Positions 9,701 to 17,385 of a stretch of 64,000 nt of DNA are shown piece by piece. The stretch spans positions 78,382 through 142,381 of IMG/VR virus record IMGVR_UViG_3300032087_004763; one strand, written 5' to 3'. Both the position numbers and the translations under genes were made by a program. Origin of the DNA: a virus. The notes below the pieces were generated by a model. That model had not been told where the DNA came from. It was given only the letters and a program-made list of their open reading frames with translations, and did no database searches. Position 1 is the first letter of the stretch. The number at the start of each line of letters is the position of its first letter.

Positions 9701-11799
9701 TAATAAAGTTCTGCCTCAGCATTTTGTCTAACAACTAAACCATTTTTGTTCTCTGCAGCATTCATGATTTGGAATGTATTAGAGAGAACCTTTAGATTAC
9801 CAGTACCCTGATCATTAATATAACTATTAGACCCATCATGATAAATTTTAAGATCTGAATCAGCACCAAACGTTGCCATTACGTTATCACTAAAATTCAA
9901 ATTACCAGATGTTTTAGCGTCTTCTACATTACTTCTTAAAAATCCACTCGATTGAATATTGTCAAGCGTGTCTGCGTCTAATCCGTTACCGGATCCTTCA
10001 TCAGCAGTTGTTAATACTCTATTTCCAGAACTAGTGATAGTTCTATTGAAATCAAACTCAGCATTTGAATGATCGTATGTCAGTGATGGAGTGTCTACAA
10101 TGTTTGACCCACCCCATGTAATACCACCGCCATTCAGTGCAGAACTATCTGCTGCACTATCTCCAATGACAATGTTCTTGTCGTTAAGAGTAACGGTTGT
10201 AGAGTTAATTGTAGTCTGAGTTCCTTCAACTTGAAGGTTACCAAGAATCTTAACGGTCCCAGTTGCATCACCGATTGCTGCTGGATCAATGATAAACTCT
10301 GCAGGACCTCTTACCTGATTAAAGGTTGGATTTGCAGATGAGTCAAGTGGTTGAAAGTGAGCTTTTACTTCTGCAGCTGATGGACCGGTGTATGTAAATG
10401 CACCAGTTCCGCTATTATATGAAAAACTGCCATCACCGCCTGCATCGGTTGCAGAAAACATTCCACGCACATTAGCCGAGTCAATATCGATTGTACGATT
10501 AGCAGCAATTGTTCCACCACCAGTAAGACCTTTACCAGCAACTACGGATACGGTTGAGTGATCAATGTGTTCATTGGCTACGAATCCAGATAAATTATCG
10601 TGAACTATATCACCGTCTGTTGTAGTGATCTCTCCTGTAGTAGAATTGTATGTAATACCTGTACCACCGGATATGGCATTCTTTGCATCCGAATCAGCAC
10701 GGGCAGTCGTGTAATAAAGGTTACTACCTTCCGATAAATTACTGGTTGACTTTGTGGCTAGTCTTACATCAAATGCACTATCAGCCCTAACAGTGGTATA
10801 GTAAAGGTTCGTACCCTCTGGTAAGTTTGAGGTTGACGCATCTCCCAAGTCACTATCAAAATTTGCCTTAGTGTATACTTGTTCGACATCAAACGTAAAT
10901 TGACCAGTAGCAGAATTGTAACTTAAATCACCGCCTGCACTTAACGCCCCACGGATCTCCGAGATTCTATCATCTGAGTCATGGAATGTAGTTGCAAAAG
11001 AGTTGCCATCTGCAGTATTGATCGTAAAGACGCCAGTAGCTGAATCGTATGATGTGCTTGACACACCAGCAACATTAACAGTTCCGGCTGAATCAATCTG
11101 ACCTCGAGCATTAACTGTGAGGACTGGAACCTTAGACGCTGATCCATAGACAGCTGAGTCAACTCCGGTGTTTGTGATACTTAATGTATTTGATGCGCTA
11201 TCGAATGTAAGACCAGTTCCGCCAAGCGCAGTTTCATCAAGAGCCGTATTGAAATCAGAGTCAAAGTTTGCTTTCGAATAAGTTGCTTCGACGTCAATTG
11301 AAAACTCACCTGTAGAACTATTGTAGGTAATATCACCAGCACCACTGAAGAAGCTTCTGATCTGACTCTGAGATCCAGATAGATCAAACCCAACTGCGGT
11401 ACCAATAGAATCTGTAACAGAGAAAGTACCTGACTGATCTTTGATTGCAAGACCGCCAAGGTTCAGAGTACTACCACTTAGATATAAGTCCCTCCATTTT
11501 GCTGCAGCGGATCCGAGGTCATACGTGCTATCAGCCGATGGAATAAGGCTACTTGATATGGTGGTAAAGACTGGTGATGACGTATTTACGAATTTTTGTG
11601 ACGATGAATCAAACTGAATGAAGTCGTTATTTGAGGCGCCTGATATTACTACATCGCTAAGACCATCAAATGAAGATCCGGCTTGCACAACAGATCGAAT
11701 CGGCGTTCCAACCGTAATACTTTTGACAATAGTTGTTCTGTCTGTAGAGGTGACCTTGACCGATCCAATCGTTCTTCCAGATAAGGTAATCTTTGACAT
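6769..11799 (-). CDS. Giant long tail fibre protein (1676 aa)
   Basis: Largest gene in the window. GAGGT lies 6 nt before the ATG. The N-terminal 600 residues contain repeated 'LSYNSATGQFTFDVEQVYTKANFDSD' and 'LSEGSNLYYTTARADS' units. The middle has a module with the core 'DLKIYHDGSNSYI...TTEGGV.V.GSLVADS' at about residues 650, 748, 843 and 932, a period near 95 residues. The last part has 'TVDTNTLVVDAANNKVGIN' units. This build is characteristic of proximal long tail fibres of marine T4-like phages. It probably trimerises as an elongated beta-structured rod. No peptidase or lyase motif was seen. Confidence 0.8.
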   Translation of the reverse strand: MSKITLSGRTIGSVKVTSTDRTTIVKSITVGTPIRSVVQAGSSFDGLSDVVISGASNNDFIQFDSSSQKFVNTSSPVFTTISSSLIPSADSTYDLGSAAAKWRDLYLSGSTLNLGGLAIKDQSGTFSVTDSIGTAVGFDLSGSQSQIRSFFSGAGDITYNSSTGEFSIDVEATYSKANFDSDFNTALDETALGGTGLTFDSASNTLSITNTGVDSAVYGSASKVPVLTVNARGQIDSAGTVNVAGVSSTSYDSATGVFTINTADGNSFATTFHDSDDRISEIRGALSAGGDLSYNSATGQFTFDVEQVYTKANFDSDLGDASTSNLPEGTNLYYTTVRADSAFDVRLATKSTSNLSEGSNLYYTTARADSDAKNAISGGTGITYNSTTGEITTTDGDIVHDNLSGFVANEHIDHSTVSVVAGKGLTGGGTIAANRTIDIDSANVRGMFSATDAGGDGSFSYNSGTGAFTYTGPSAAEVKAHFQPLDSSANPTFNQVRGPAEFIIDPAAIGDATGTVKILGNLQVEGTQTTINSTTVTLNDKNIVIGDSAADSSALNGGGITWGGSNIVDTPSLTYDHSNAEFDFNRTITSSGNRVLTTADEGSGNGLDADTLDNIQSSGFLRSNVEDAKTSGNLNFSDNVMATFGADSDLKIYHDGSNSYINDQGTGNLKVLSNTFQIMNAAENKNGLVVRQNAEAELYYNGVERFATTEGGVNVVGSLVADSATVTNLTLPDDGLINLGDNNDLRLDHTGSVSRIRSYTGELQITQNANDQDVSIRTDDGTGSTALYFKADGSEGKVRLYYYGTEKLTTESDGVTVTGSLIADSISLADNARIKLGDANDLQIYHNGSHSYIDEGGTGSLIFKTSQILFKNPADNEQMASFTANGDVKLRYDNVTRLETTEGGVTVTGSLVADSINLGDLNRLTFGAGEDLKIYHNNSSNINFIDGTGSTIIRGNWLYLRKSGSTENFLICKGDGAVEVYHDNSKKLETTAYGATVTGSLVSDSVSTGPLNLTGIVTQTTTSSTSNLTGTWRYERTPGQTNIELRPNAAYTGWHPNILMRSQQSGTAMYMLTNGNRVGIGQYDAGTGGTPRDMSAMITFQPSADSTPRLDIGDAGSVNGELGIGGNVILGDSLGFSTSELIQSTAAIELSGGVTYDPAGGGPDTANDVGIALTTGTRIIGADNGYIRTLLEWNQSNALEIGQSGTALINHTKIFGGTNGVELYESTAKKLETTPYGVTVTGTVNADSATISGNLTVDTNTLVVDAANNKVGINVASPQRSFHIVDQNVGVATTYGVAVVEATDAQFDLVSSSDGTWGSSINFVEGASTSANTDVWSIARKTTGGAGDGSLHFNFGTVNQHNNSNKMILSNSGDLTVVNDLTVDTNTLHVDAANNRVGIGLTAPTSPLTIKSSSVSSTSSGLSIQANSSTNDIVRIAEKSTNGGRFHMYDSGVEKIAFYTDGTDNHISAGNLGLGTTSPTEKFEVYPDTDISAVIGRAHIGYMGFSDIAGFSHVDKNSTNDYALIQNGSGQVWLNASSGQNMNFRINNGQKMTLSGSSFDIDVPVTIGAFGSYTLDGDSAEVASVSQTSIAEFAHASYCGAKFIVTASQGTKRQISELLVTHDGTTAVATEYGTITTDSDLATYDVDISGSDVRLLATGTSATSTRYKVVETLIEA

Positions 11800-11807
11800 G
11801 ATCTACC

Positions 11808-12161
11808 TCACTTAGTTACAGAAGGACTGACTTGGATTCTACCTTCTAAAATCCTTTCTCTGATAGTTGTCGCACTTGAATCTAGATAAGATATCTCTAC
11901 ATCATAAACATATCGACCTGCTTTTAATGCATCAGTTTGAGTGTTTGTTAGACTCAAAGAAATAATGCCGTCCGTCGGAGGACTTGCAACAATTGCAGTG
12001 AATGCAGTTGTGTCAGAATCGCCGCTATTGTAGTTCTTCTTCATCTTAGCTGCGACTGAATGATCGGTCAGATTTTTCTTTGCACCTTGAGTGTCGACGC
12101 ATTCTAATTGTATAGTGACGTCTGCACCCTGATCTATGGTGAATTCTTCGTAAGTGGCCAT
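11808..12161 (-). CDS. Small virion protein next to the long tail fibre
   Basis: 117 residues from the ATG at 12161, chosen because CGAGGT lies 6 nt upstream; a longer frame to 12293 crosses the promoter region. It starts MATYEEFTIDQGADVTIQLE, with 'KNLTDHSVAAKMKKNY', 'ISLSLTNTQTDALKAGRYVYDVEI' and 'ILEGRIQVSPSVT'. This beta-sandwich pattern is common to small phage proteins flanking long-fibre genes, similar in style to BppU-type baseplate-fibre adaptors. Inferred role: baseplate-to-fibre connector. First gene of the fibre operon. Confidence 0.55.
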   Translation of the reverse strand: MATYEEFTIDQGADVTIQLECVDTQGAKKNLTDHSVAAKMKKNYNSGDSDTTAFTAIVASPPTDGIISLSLTNTQTDALKAGRYVYDVEISYLDSSATTIRERILEGRIQVSPSVTK

Positions 12162-12206
12162 GAAATACCTCGGTGATTTCTTTGTCGGACTTTCGCCCCT
12201 GCCTTG

Positions 12207-12214
12207 GATAAATA
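12207..12214 (+). promoter_or_regulatory. Probable late promoter variant (GATAAATA) for the accessory island
   Basis: One mismatch to the late octamer, 48 nt before the plus-strand gene at 12262. The two octamers face apart within a 100-bp divergent gap. Confidence 0.4.
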
Positions 12215-12226
12215 GACAATATAGTT

Positions 12227-12234
12227 TATTTATA
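12227..12234 (-). promoter_or_regulatory. T4-type late promoter for the fibre operon
   Basis: Exact TATAAATA on the minus strand, 66 nt before the ATG at 12161. It heads the fibre operon that runs to the left edge and is divergent to a similar motif at 12207. Confidence 0.65.
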
Positions 12235-12261
12235 ATACTTTGTTTTAGAACGGAGAAATTT

Positions 12262-12546
12262 ATGGCAAGATATATTGTCACATCAAAAGTCATTGGTGAT
12301 CCAACAACAAATCCTAAATTAAGTACCTTTAGTAACGGTCAAGCAACTACTATACTAGGAGAATATGTCGCTGCTGGAAAATTAGAGGTCTTATTTGACA
12401 CAATTAGTGGTAATGAAAGAACGATCTCGCTGGCATTTAAGAATAAAACTACTTGCACTGAAGTAAGATCGAAGCTCAAAGCACTTGGCGATTTTCGTAG
12501 AACTGATGTCAACTGGGAGATTCTCAGTGAAGGATTTGAAAGTTAA
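12262..12546 (+). CDS. Small hypothetical protein, first gene of plus-strand island
   Basis: 94 residues from the ATG at 12262, preceded by CGGAGA; an upstream in-frame ATG at 12154 lacks a good site and overlaps the divergent promoter. Sequence starts MARYIVTSKVIGDPTTNPKLS and includes 'ISLAFKNKTTCTEVRSKLKALG'. No family recognised. Its stop overlaps the next ATG (TAATG), so it is coupled to the oxygenase-like gene. Leading position in the island suggests high expression, but nothing more can be said. Confidence 0.55.
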   Translation: MARYIVTSKVIGDPTTNPKLSTFSNGQATTILGEYVAAGKLEVLFDTISGNERTISLAFKNKTTCTEVRSKLKALGDFRRTDVNWEILSEGFES

Positions 12547-13097
12547 TGGAATACTATAAGACTCGCCTTCCTTACAATCAGGAAGAGTTGCAGAATCTAT
12601 TTGATGAGATAGATGAGCAACTGGAGTACATTTACTATGGTAGGAGTAAGAAATCTGGTTTGTTCCAGGGTATTATTCCTGAGTGCGAGATAACTAAAAA
12701 TATCATGGATGACATTGAAGGGTCATTACATTGTTCATTTATAAAAGTAAATCCTGGGTGTGATTTGAAAGCGCATACTGATACAAGAGGAGTTGGAATC
12801 AACTATCCTGTCCGTGTACCCGAGGGAAGCTACAATATACAATACGACGCCGAAGCCGAAGGAACAAGAATCCGCCAAGCTTACATGGGAAGAAGCAAGG
12901 AGTCAACAGCACAACTTTTTCTCAAAGCAAAAGAGATCTCAAGGTTTTATCTTGACCAGCCAACGGTGTTAAATACACATGTTCCTCATGGAGTCACGGG
13001 TGGTGATACACAACGAGTCGTATTGAGTGTTTCAATGAAGCCCGAGTACGATGAGTTTAATGATGTAGTTGAGAGGTTACAGGCAAGTGGATTCTAA
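12546..13097 (+). CDS. 2OG-Fe(II) oxygenase-like (Asp/Asn beta-hydroxylase type)
   Basis: 183 residues. Candidate iron ligands form an H-x-D motif in 'CDLKAHTDTRG' (about residue 77) and a distal His in 'NTHVPHGV', followed by an Arg in 'QRVVLSVSM' that would bind 2-oxoglutarate. The order and spacing fit the aspartyl/asparaginyl beta-hydroxylase branch of double-stranded beta-helix oxygenases. Substrate unknown. It sits directly before the desaturase. The island also holds a second convincing and one weaker oxygenase-like protein, suggesting a shared modification role (inference). Confidence 0.6.
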   Translation: MEYYKTRLPYNQEELQNLFDEIDEQLEYIYYGRSKKSGLFQGIIPECEITKNIMDDIEGSLHCSFIKVNPGCDLKAHTDTRGVGINYPVRVPEGSYNIQYDAEAEGTRIRQAYMGRSKESTAQLFLKAKEISRFYLDQPTVLNTHVPHGVTGGDTQRVVLSVSMKPEYDEFNDVVERLQASGF

Positions 13098-13758
13098 AAC
13101 ACAACAACTAATCGTATTTTATTCAGTGCAAGTGTTAGCACTCTTTGCACTCGTATCTTTGCAACCAAACTTTATTCTTCTGTTCTTTGGTTGGATCACA
13201 TTCTGTGGTCTTGCATCTGCAGTCATTATGCATCGAGGCCTAGCACATCGAACATTTAAAGTAAGTCCGTGGATGACGATACTATCATGTCTTGCGGTAC
13301 AGGGTTCTCCGTTATGGTGGATTGCAATTCATCGCAGACATCATGATCACACTGATGGAGACCTCGATGTACATTCACCTAATCACGGAATATTCCATAG
13401 CTATATCGGATGGTTACACAAGGACGTAAAGATTAATCCACGATATATCAAAGACTATCTAAGAGATTCGACCACTAAAAAAATTGACAAATACTATGTA
13501 CATATCGTCGCGTTTATGTTATTATTGTGTTTAGTGTTCCCATCCCTTATTTGGTTCTGGTTAGTTCCTGCAGCCTGGAGTTTCCATCAGGAAGCGATAG
13601 TTAACCTGTTCTGTCACTACAAAAAGATTCGTAATATCGAGTGGCTGGGTCTTCTCACATGGGGTCAGGCAATCCATAAAAATCATCATGACAAGCAAAA
13701 CACGTTTCTCTTTGGTAAGAATGATCCATGCAAAATTTTTACGTGGTTGACAAACTAG
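13087..13758 (+). CDS. Membrane fatty-acid (acyl) desaturase
   Basis: 223 residues from GTG at 13087, with GAGAGG 10 nt upstream; a TTG at 13069 is an alternative. All three histidine boxes of the SCD/DesC-type desaturases are visible: HRGLAH (near residue 49), HRRHHDHTD (near 82) and HKNHHD near the C-terminus, with 'DLDVHSPNHG' after box two. Hydrophobic segments precede box one and follow box two. Known family role: diiron introduction of a cis double bond into an acyl chain. It is shorter than most cellular homologues (about 270-300 aa). Inference: alters host membrane lipids during infection. Confidence 0.88.
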   Translation: MDSKTQQLIVFYSVQVLALFALVSLQPNFILLFFGWITFCGLASAVIMHRGLAHRTFKVSPWMTILSCLAVQGSPLWWIAIHRRHHDHTDGDLDVHSPNHGIFHSYIGWLHKDVKINPRYIKDYLRDSTTKKIDKYYVHIVAFMLLLCLVFPSLIWFWLVPAAWSFHQEAIVNLFCHYKKIRNIEWLGLLTWGQAIHKNHHDKQNTFLFGKNDPCKIFTWLTN

Positions 13759-14228
13759 AACTCCCACTATGGCAAAAAGAGTTTGATGACTTCATTCAGT
13801 ATCAGCAAGAGAGCGGCCACCGACTTGCGAAGAACTATCGATATGATTACTTACAAAGGTCTGATGAGTTAACAATACTTGTAGATGACGACGACCGCAT
13901 CGCTGGTCTCGCCTGCATGCTAAAATGGAATGATGTTGCGACCCGAGTAATGTATCGCTGGGCGAGAGACCGAAGAATTGAAAGAACTGACCACGTGTAT
14001 GGCGATCTATCAAAAGCTATATTATCACATCAGCTTCCACTTGTAAACACTCCTTATGCATTTATTGGCCTCGATGGTAATCGTAAAAGGACAAATAAGA
14101 AGTGGGCGGATGCTGCAGGTTGGCAGGTAACAGAGGGAAGAGTACTACCCAAACATCATCAGCATATAGCTTATATTAAACTCAAGGAGACAGATGAACC
14201 ATTCGCCTGTGAAAGAGCTTGGCCTTAG
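13728..14228 (+). CDS. Putative GNAT-like acyltransferase
   Basis: 166 residues, overlapping the desaturase stop by 31 bp. 'DELTILVDDDDRIAGLACMLKWND' resembles the central strands of GNAT N-acetyltransferases, and 'GNRKRTNKKWADAAGW' could match the acyl-CoA-binding helix and a following strand, but no clear Q/RxxGxG/A loop is visible. The assignment is weak. The large overlap with an acyl-lipid desaturase implies translational coupling and perhaps a related substrate (inference). Confidence 0.35.
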   Translation: MQNFYVVDKLELPLWQKEFDDFIQYQQESGHRLAKNYRYDYLQRSDELTILVDDDDRIAGLACMLKWNDVATRVMYRWARDRRIERTDHVYGDLSKAILSHQLPLVNTPYAFIGLDGNRKRTNKKWADAAGWQVTEGRVLPKHHQHIAYIKLKETDEPFACERAWP

Positions 14229-14634
14229 ATTAATTAATCCACCACCAGCAATCAACTGGAAACGATTTAGATATGAATCTTATGCCTGGGACATTATACG
14301 ATATCCTACCAACTATCCTACTCTCAATGTAAAAAGATATAGACAACATATTGGTATAAGTATTCCAGAGCATAAGGATACAATTGAGTATTGTTCATAT
14401 AACTGGAAGATTTTAGGTGATGAACCAATCGTAATTGATGGTAAAGAATATCACTATGAGTCTGCTTTAGTAGATGTATCACGGCCGCACTCAGTACCGG
14501 CGTCAGGTAAGACAAGAGAGATATTTCGAATATCCTCGGTATCAAAATCCTATGAAGAGATATTAGAGCAACTAAGCTATTTTAAATATGGACAGGAAGT
14601 AACATACGAAGAGATGCTTGAGGCGATGGCATGA
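14194..14634 (+). CDS. Hypothetical protein, possible degenerate 2OG oxygenase
   Basis: 146 residues. 'ISIPEHKDTIEYCSYNW' contains an H-x-D, 'VDVSRPHSVPASG' a possible distal His, and 'REIFRISSV' a possible Arg, in the order of small 2-oxoglutarate oxygenases. Spacing is short and the fold cannot be confirmed by eye. It overlaps both neighbours (35 bp and ATGA), so it belongs to the same island transcript. Confidence 0.35.
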   Translation: MNHSPVKELGLRLINPPPAINWKRFRYESYAWDIIRYPTNYPTLNVKRYRQHIGISIPEHKDTIEYCSYNWKILGDEPIVIDGKEYHYESALVDVSRPHSVPASGKTREIFRISSVSKSYEEILEQLSYFKYGQEVTYEEMLEAMA

Positions 14635-15095
14635 TTATCGAATTGTTAGAAACCGATCAAGAGATTGATTTAGAATATCTAAGACTTGAATATAAGCATG
14701 CGCCAAAGGTAGTAAAGAATAATCGTGCGGGTGTTAATCTCAAAGCAGTTGAGGGTGTTGATCCGCTCGAGGCGATGTATGACATCAACGTAGGTGAATA
14801 TGAGTGGCTCATTAGCGGTTACACTAAGGAACTAATAGAGTCACTCGGAGAGTTTACTAGATGTAGGTATCTCTCTATTGGACCACAGTTTTGTATGAAG
14901 ATCCATTCAGATTACAAAGAGAGATACCATATTCCCATACACACAAACGAATATTGTGGATTTTTTGATAAACATCTAAACACATATAAGATGGAAGTGG
15001 GTAAGCTATATCGCCTCAACGCTACACACCCGCACTCGGCATTCAATATCGATAGGAATGAATGGAGAACTCATCTCATCCTAGAAAAAGCTTGA
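14631..15095 (+). CDS. 2OG-Fe(II) oxygenase-like (Asp/Asn beta-hydroxylase family)
   Basis: 154 residues. 'CMKIHSDYKERYHIPIHTNEYCGFF' has the H-x-D ligands, 'VGKLYRLNATHPHSAFN' the distal His, and 'WRTHLIL' the Arg, a clear aspartyl/asparaginyl hydroxylase layout. Second convincing member of this fold in the island. It ends the plus-strand island and overlaps the convergent glycosyltransferase gene by 15 bp, leaving no room for an intergenic terminator. Target unknown. Confidence 0.65.
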   Translation: MIIELLETDQEIDLEYLRLEYKHAPKVVKNNRAGVNLKAVEGVDPLEAMYDINVGEYEWLISGYTKELIESLGEFTRCRYLSIGPQFCMKIHSDYKERYHIPIHTNEYCGFFDKHLNTYKMEVGKLYRLNATHPHSAFNIDRNEWRTHLILEKA

Positions 15096-15776
15096 GTAAT
15101 GTCTCCAACTATCAGGCCTATTCATCATATGAGTGAAATGAACGTATTTAATATCTGGATGAAACTCATCTAAAAATATATAATCATTTCCGGTAACATC
15201 GATGTATTGATTTGTGATTTTACTTTGCCATCTAGCATAGTCAAAAGAATCCATTTGCTCATTACTCATCCATCTTGTAAACCACGCATTTGGCATTAGT
15301 TTTAGTTTTAGGTTTTTCTTTACGTGGTCTTCTACAAAGAACTGCTCACCATTTACAGGGCCTTTTGTAGTACCGTTTTCAATATAGTGCCTTTGCCACT
15401 TGTCAGTATTCGACATAAACTCATCATAGATATATCGGCAGTCTTGAGGATAGTATTTAAAAAAACCGCCATTGATTTTATAATCGGGAGTTGAATCTCT
15501 CCACCATCCTGGCATAGCAACAAACTCACCACGTTCGATAGGATATTCAAATATCTTCTTGTAGTCATTCACCAAAAGCACATCGATATCCATAACACAG
15601 ATTGGTTCATCAATATCGAGTGACATACCGTACATCTTATTCCATTGTAAGATTACATCATCACGTATCGGTTCGCGAATCCAAATAAACTCATATTCAG
15701 GTAGTTTAGATTCTAGATAAGTTTCGTACTCAGGCCCATATCGATCACCGATTCTAACTGCTACTATCTTCATCAA
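15081..15776 (-). CDS. Glycosyltransferase-like protein (GT-A fold, DxD)
   Basis: 231 residues. 'EPICVMDIDVLLVND' contains the DxD-type metal/nucleotide-sugar motif (MDID) and 'KINGGFFKYYPQ' the typical NGG acceptor loop of GT8-like enzymes. 'VNGEQFFVEDHV' would follow in the same fold. It ends the sugar/radical SAM block; its start overlaps the radical SAM stop by 4 bp. Donor and acceptor are unknown. Confidence 0.6.
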   Translation of the reverse strand: MMKIVAVRIGDRYGPEYETYLESKLPEYEFIWIREPIRDDVILQWNKMYGMSLDIDEPICVMDIDVLLVNDYKKIFEYPIERGEFVAMPGWWRDSTPDYKINGGFFKYYPQDCRYIYDEFMSNTDKWQRHYIENGTTKGPVNGEQFFVEDHVKKNLKLKLMPNAWFTRWMSNEQMDSFDYARWQSKITNQYIDVTGNDYIFLDEFHPDIKYVHFTHMMNRPDSWRHYSSFF

Positions 15777-16828
15777 CTTACTGCTATAATACCTTCGTCA
15801 TTTTTCATAGAGCATATTCTTTTACACTTACTCATTGCTGTAGATTTATCTTCTAATGATTCAAAGAGTAAATAAGAAAACCATTCGCTATTTACTATTT
15901 CCTTTAATGATTTGTCTTTTAGCATAAAGTTTCCATTAAGAAAAGACTTCCATATTCCTGTTGGTTCTACTTCACTGTGTGACCCAAGGTAACAGCATGG
16001 ATAGACTTGCGTGGTATTTAATATTTGTAAAGAACCTGCTTCAGCTTTTACACAAGTAATATAATCATAGTCTTCAGCTAAATGTACAGTCCTGTGATCC
16101 CTAGTTCTTCTTCTTAGTGCTTTGGGGTCTCTTCTAAATCTAGGATTAGTAGACTGTTCTAAACTCTCGAGCTCGCCATTTTCATTCTTAAATTCCCATA
16201 TTGGCCCCTGTTTAAACCTATTCGATTCTATAGGAAGTACATCAAAGCATCCATAGTCATTAACCATTTTTACAATGTCGTCAAAATATTTTTCATTGTG
16301 TTTGAATATGATCGTTAAAACTGTAACTCTAGCTCCACTTAATGCAAAGGACTGTAAATTGTTTAAAACTTTTTTTAAATCAGTTCCTCTTCTATATTTT
16401 TCATGCATTTCTTGATTAATACCATCAACGTCAAAAGTCACTTTTAATCTATCTGAATCAATACTCCCTAGTTTATACCACCAGTCTTCATCACGCATAC
16501 TACCATTACTATTCATTGAAACTGTAGTCAACGAAGAACTTTGAAAGATATATTCAACTATTTCGAGTATATCTTTGCACATCCCTGGATCACCATACGT
16601 ACCAGAGAAGTGAATATTTTTGATATGATTTAGATCCTCGACACTAAAATATGATTTAAAATCGTCAATACTCCATGAGTTGATTTCAAACGGTCTCTTA
16701 GTAGATTTCCCTAATGTTCCCCACCTATCAGTCCTGAGACATTGAGGGCATTTAGCATTACAATATGTAGTTGCCTCAACAATGAGAGATAAAGATTTAT
16801 TTTCGTATGCTTCTGCCCAAGTCTTCAT
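15773..16828 (-). CDS. Radical SAM enzyme
   Basis: 351 residues. The CxxxCxxC cluster motif is present in 'TTYCNAKCPQCLR' near residue 25, followed by 'IHFSGTYGDPGMCKD', which fits the radical SAM GGE-like and SAM-binding strands. C-terminal cysteines in 'DYITCVKAEAG', 'VYPCCYLG' and 'MSKCKRICSM' suggest an auxiliary SPASM/twitch-type iron-sulphur site (inference). Family chemistry: radical-based modification of peptides, sugars or other small molecules. Flanked by a methyltransferase-like gene and a GT-like gene with ATGA overlaps, all embedded in a tail operon. Confidence 0.88.
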   Translation of the reverse strand: MKTWAEAYENKSLSLIVEATTYCNAKCPQCLRTDRWGTLGKSTKRPFEINSWSIDDFKSYFSVEDLNHIKNIHFSGTYGDPGMCKDILEIVEYIFQSSSLTTVSMNSNGSMRDEDWWYKLGSIDSDRLKVTFDVDGINQEMHEKYRRGTDLKKVLNNLQSFALSGARVTVLTIIFKHNEKYFDDIVKMVNDYGCFDVLPIESNRFKQGPIWEFKNENGELESLEQSTNPRFRRDPKALRRRTRDHRTVHLAEDYDYITCVKAEAGSLQILNTTQVYPCCYLGSHSEVEPTGIWKSFLNGNFMLKDKSLKEIVNSEWFSYLLFESLEDKSTAMSKCKRICSMKNDEGIIAVS

Positions 16829-17385
16829 TTACCTACTACCATGAATCGATTAAATTTTTCTAATTTCAATTCACCAGCATAGTGTATATCAATAAAGTCC
16901 AGTTCGTCTAAAAAATCATCTAAACTATTTTTACAATTAATGTGTTCATCAATCTCAAAGTAGTTATTTGATTGTAATGTAATCCAGCTTCTATGTTCAT
17001 TTATTTCCAATATTTTATTTATGTAATCCTGTTCTACATGCTCACAGCTGGTACATATAACAGAATTAAATAAACCATTTTTCTTCCTAAAGTAGTCTAA
17101 CATATCATCAGTAGCAAACTCAACATCAGGATATAGAATCTTTCCATATTTTTTACAGCCTGGATCTATATCAACAGATCTGGCGTTTCCTAATTTATTC
17201 GCTAGATTACCATACCAACCACCGAGTATCAAATGATGATCGGCTTCATTTGGAATATGTTCTACCAACCACTCCTTACTTTTCTCTTGGTTTTCATTAA
17301 CGCTGTTTATGACATCTAAGATTCTAAATGGATCATCATAATATGCTTTTTTAATTGCCTTGAAAATATTGTCCAAAATCTTCAC
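16825..17385 (-). CDS. Class I SAM-dependent methyltransferase-like protein
   Basis: 186 residues from a GTG at 17385. 'HHLILGGWYGNLANKLG' fits motif I, 'NARSVDIDPGC' the acidic end of strand beta2, and 'VEFATDDMLDYF' plus 'NSVICTSCEHV' the later strands. Start overlaps the upstream glycosyltransferase by 35 bp. Alternative starts downstream are non-ATG, so the exact N-terminus is uncertain. The block order suggests it acts on the same product as the radical SAM enzyme (inference). Confidence 0.55.
   Translation of the reverse strand: MKILDNIFKAIKKAYYDDPFRILDVINSVNENQEKSKEWLVEHIPNEADHHLILGGWYGNLANKLGNARSVDIDPGCKKYGKILYPDVEFATDDMLDYFRKKNGLFNSVICTSCEHVEQDYINKILEINEHRSWITLQSNNYFEIDEHINCKNSLDDFLDELDFIDIHYAGELKLEKFNRFMVVGK

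Noticed and set aside
8990-9870. CRISPR-like regular repeats
   Set aside because: The roughly 290-bp periodicity is coding repetition of fibre modules, with imperfect DNA repeats and no spacers.
12154-12261. N-terminal extension of the 94-aa island gene
   Set aside because: Would overlap the divergent gene start and promoter region; start at 12262 has a better ribosome site.
11808-12293. Longer 161-codon version of the small virion gene
   Set aside because: The extension crosses both promoters and lacks a ribosome site; the ATG at 12161 has GAGGT at proper distance.
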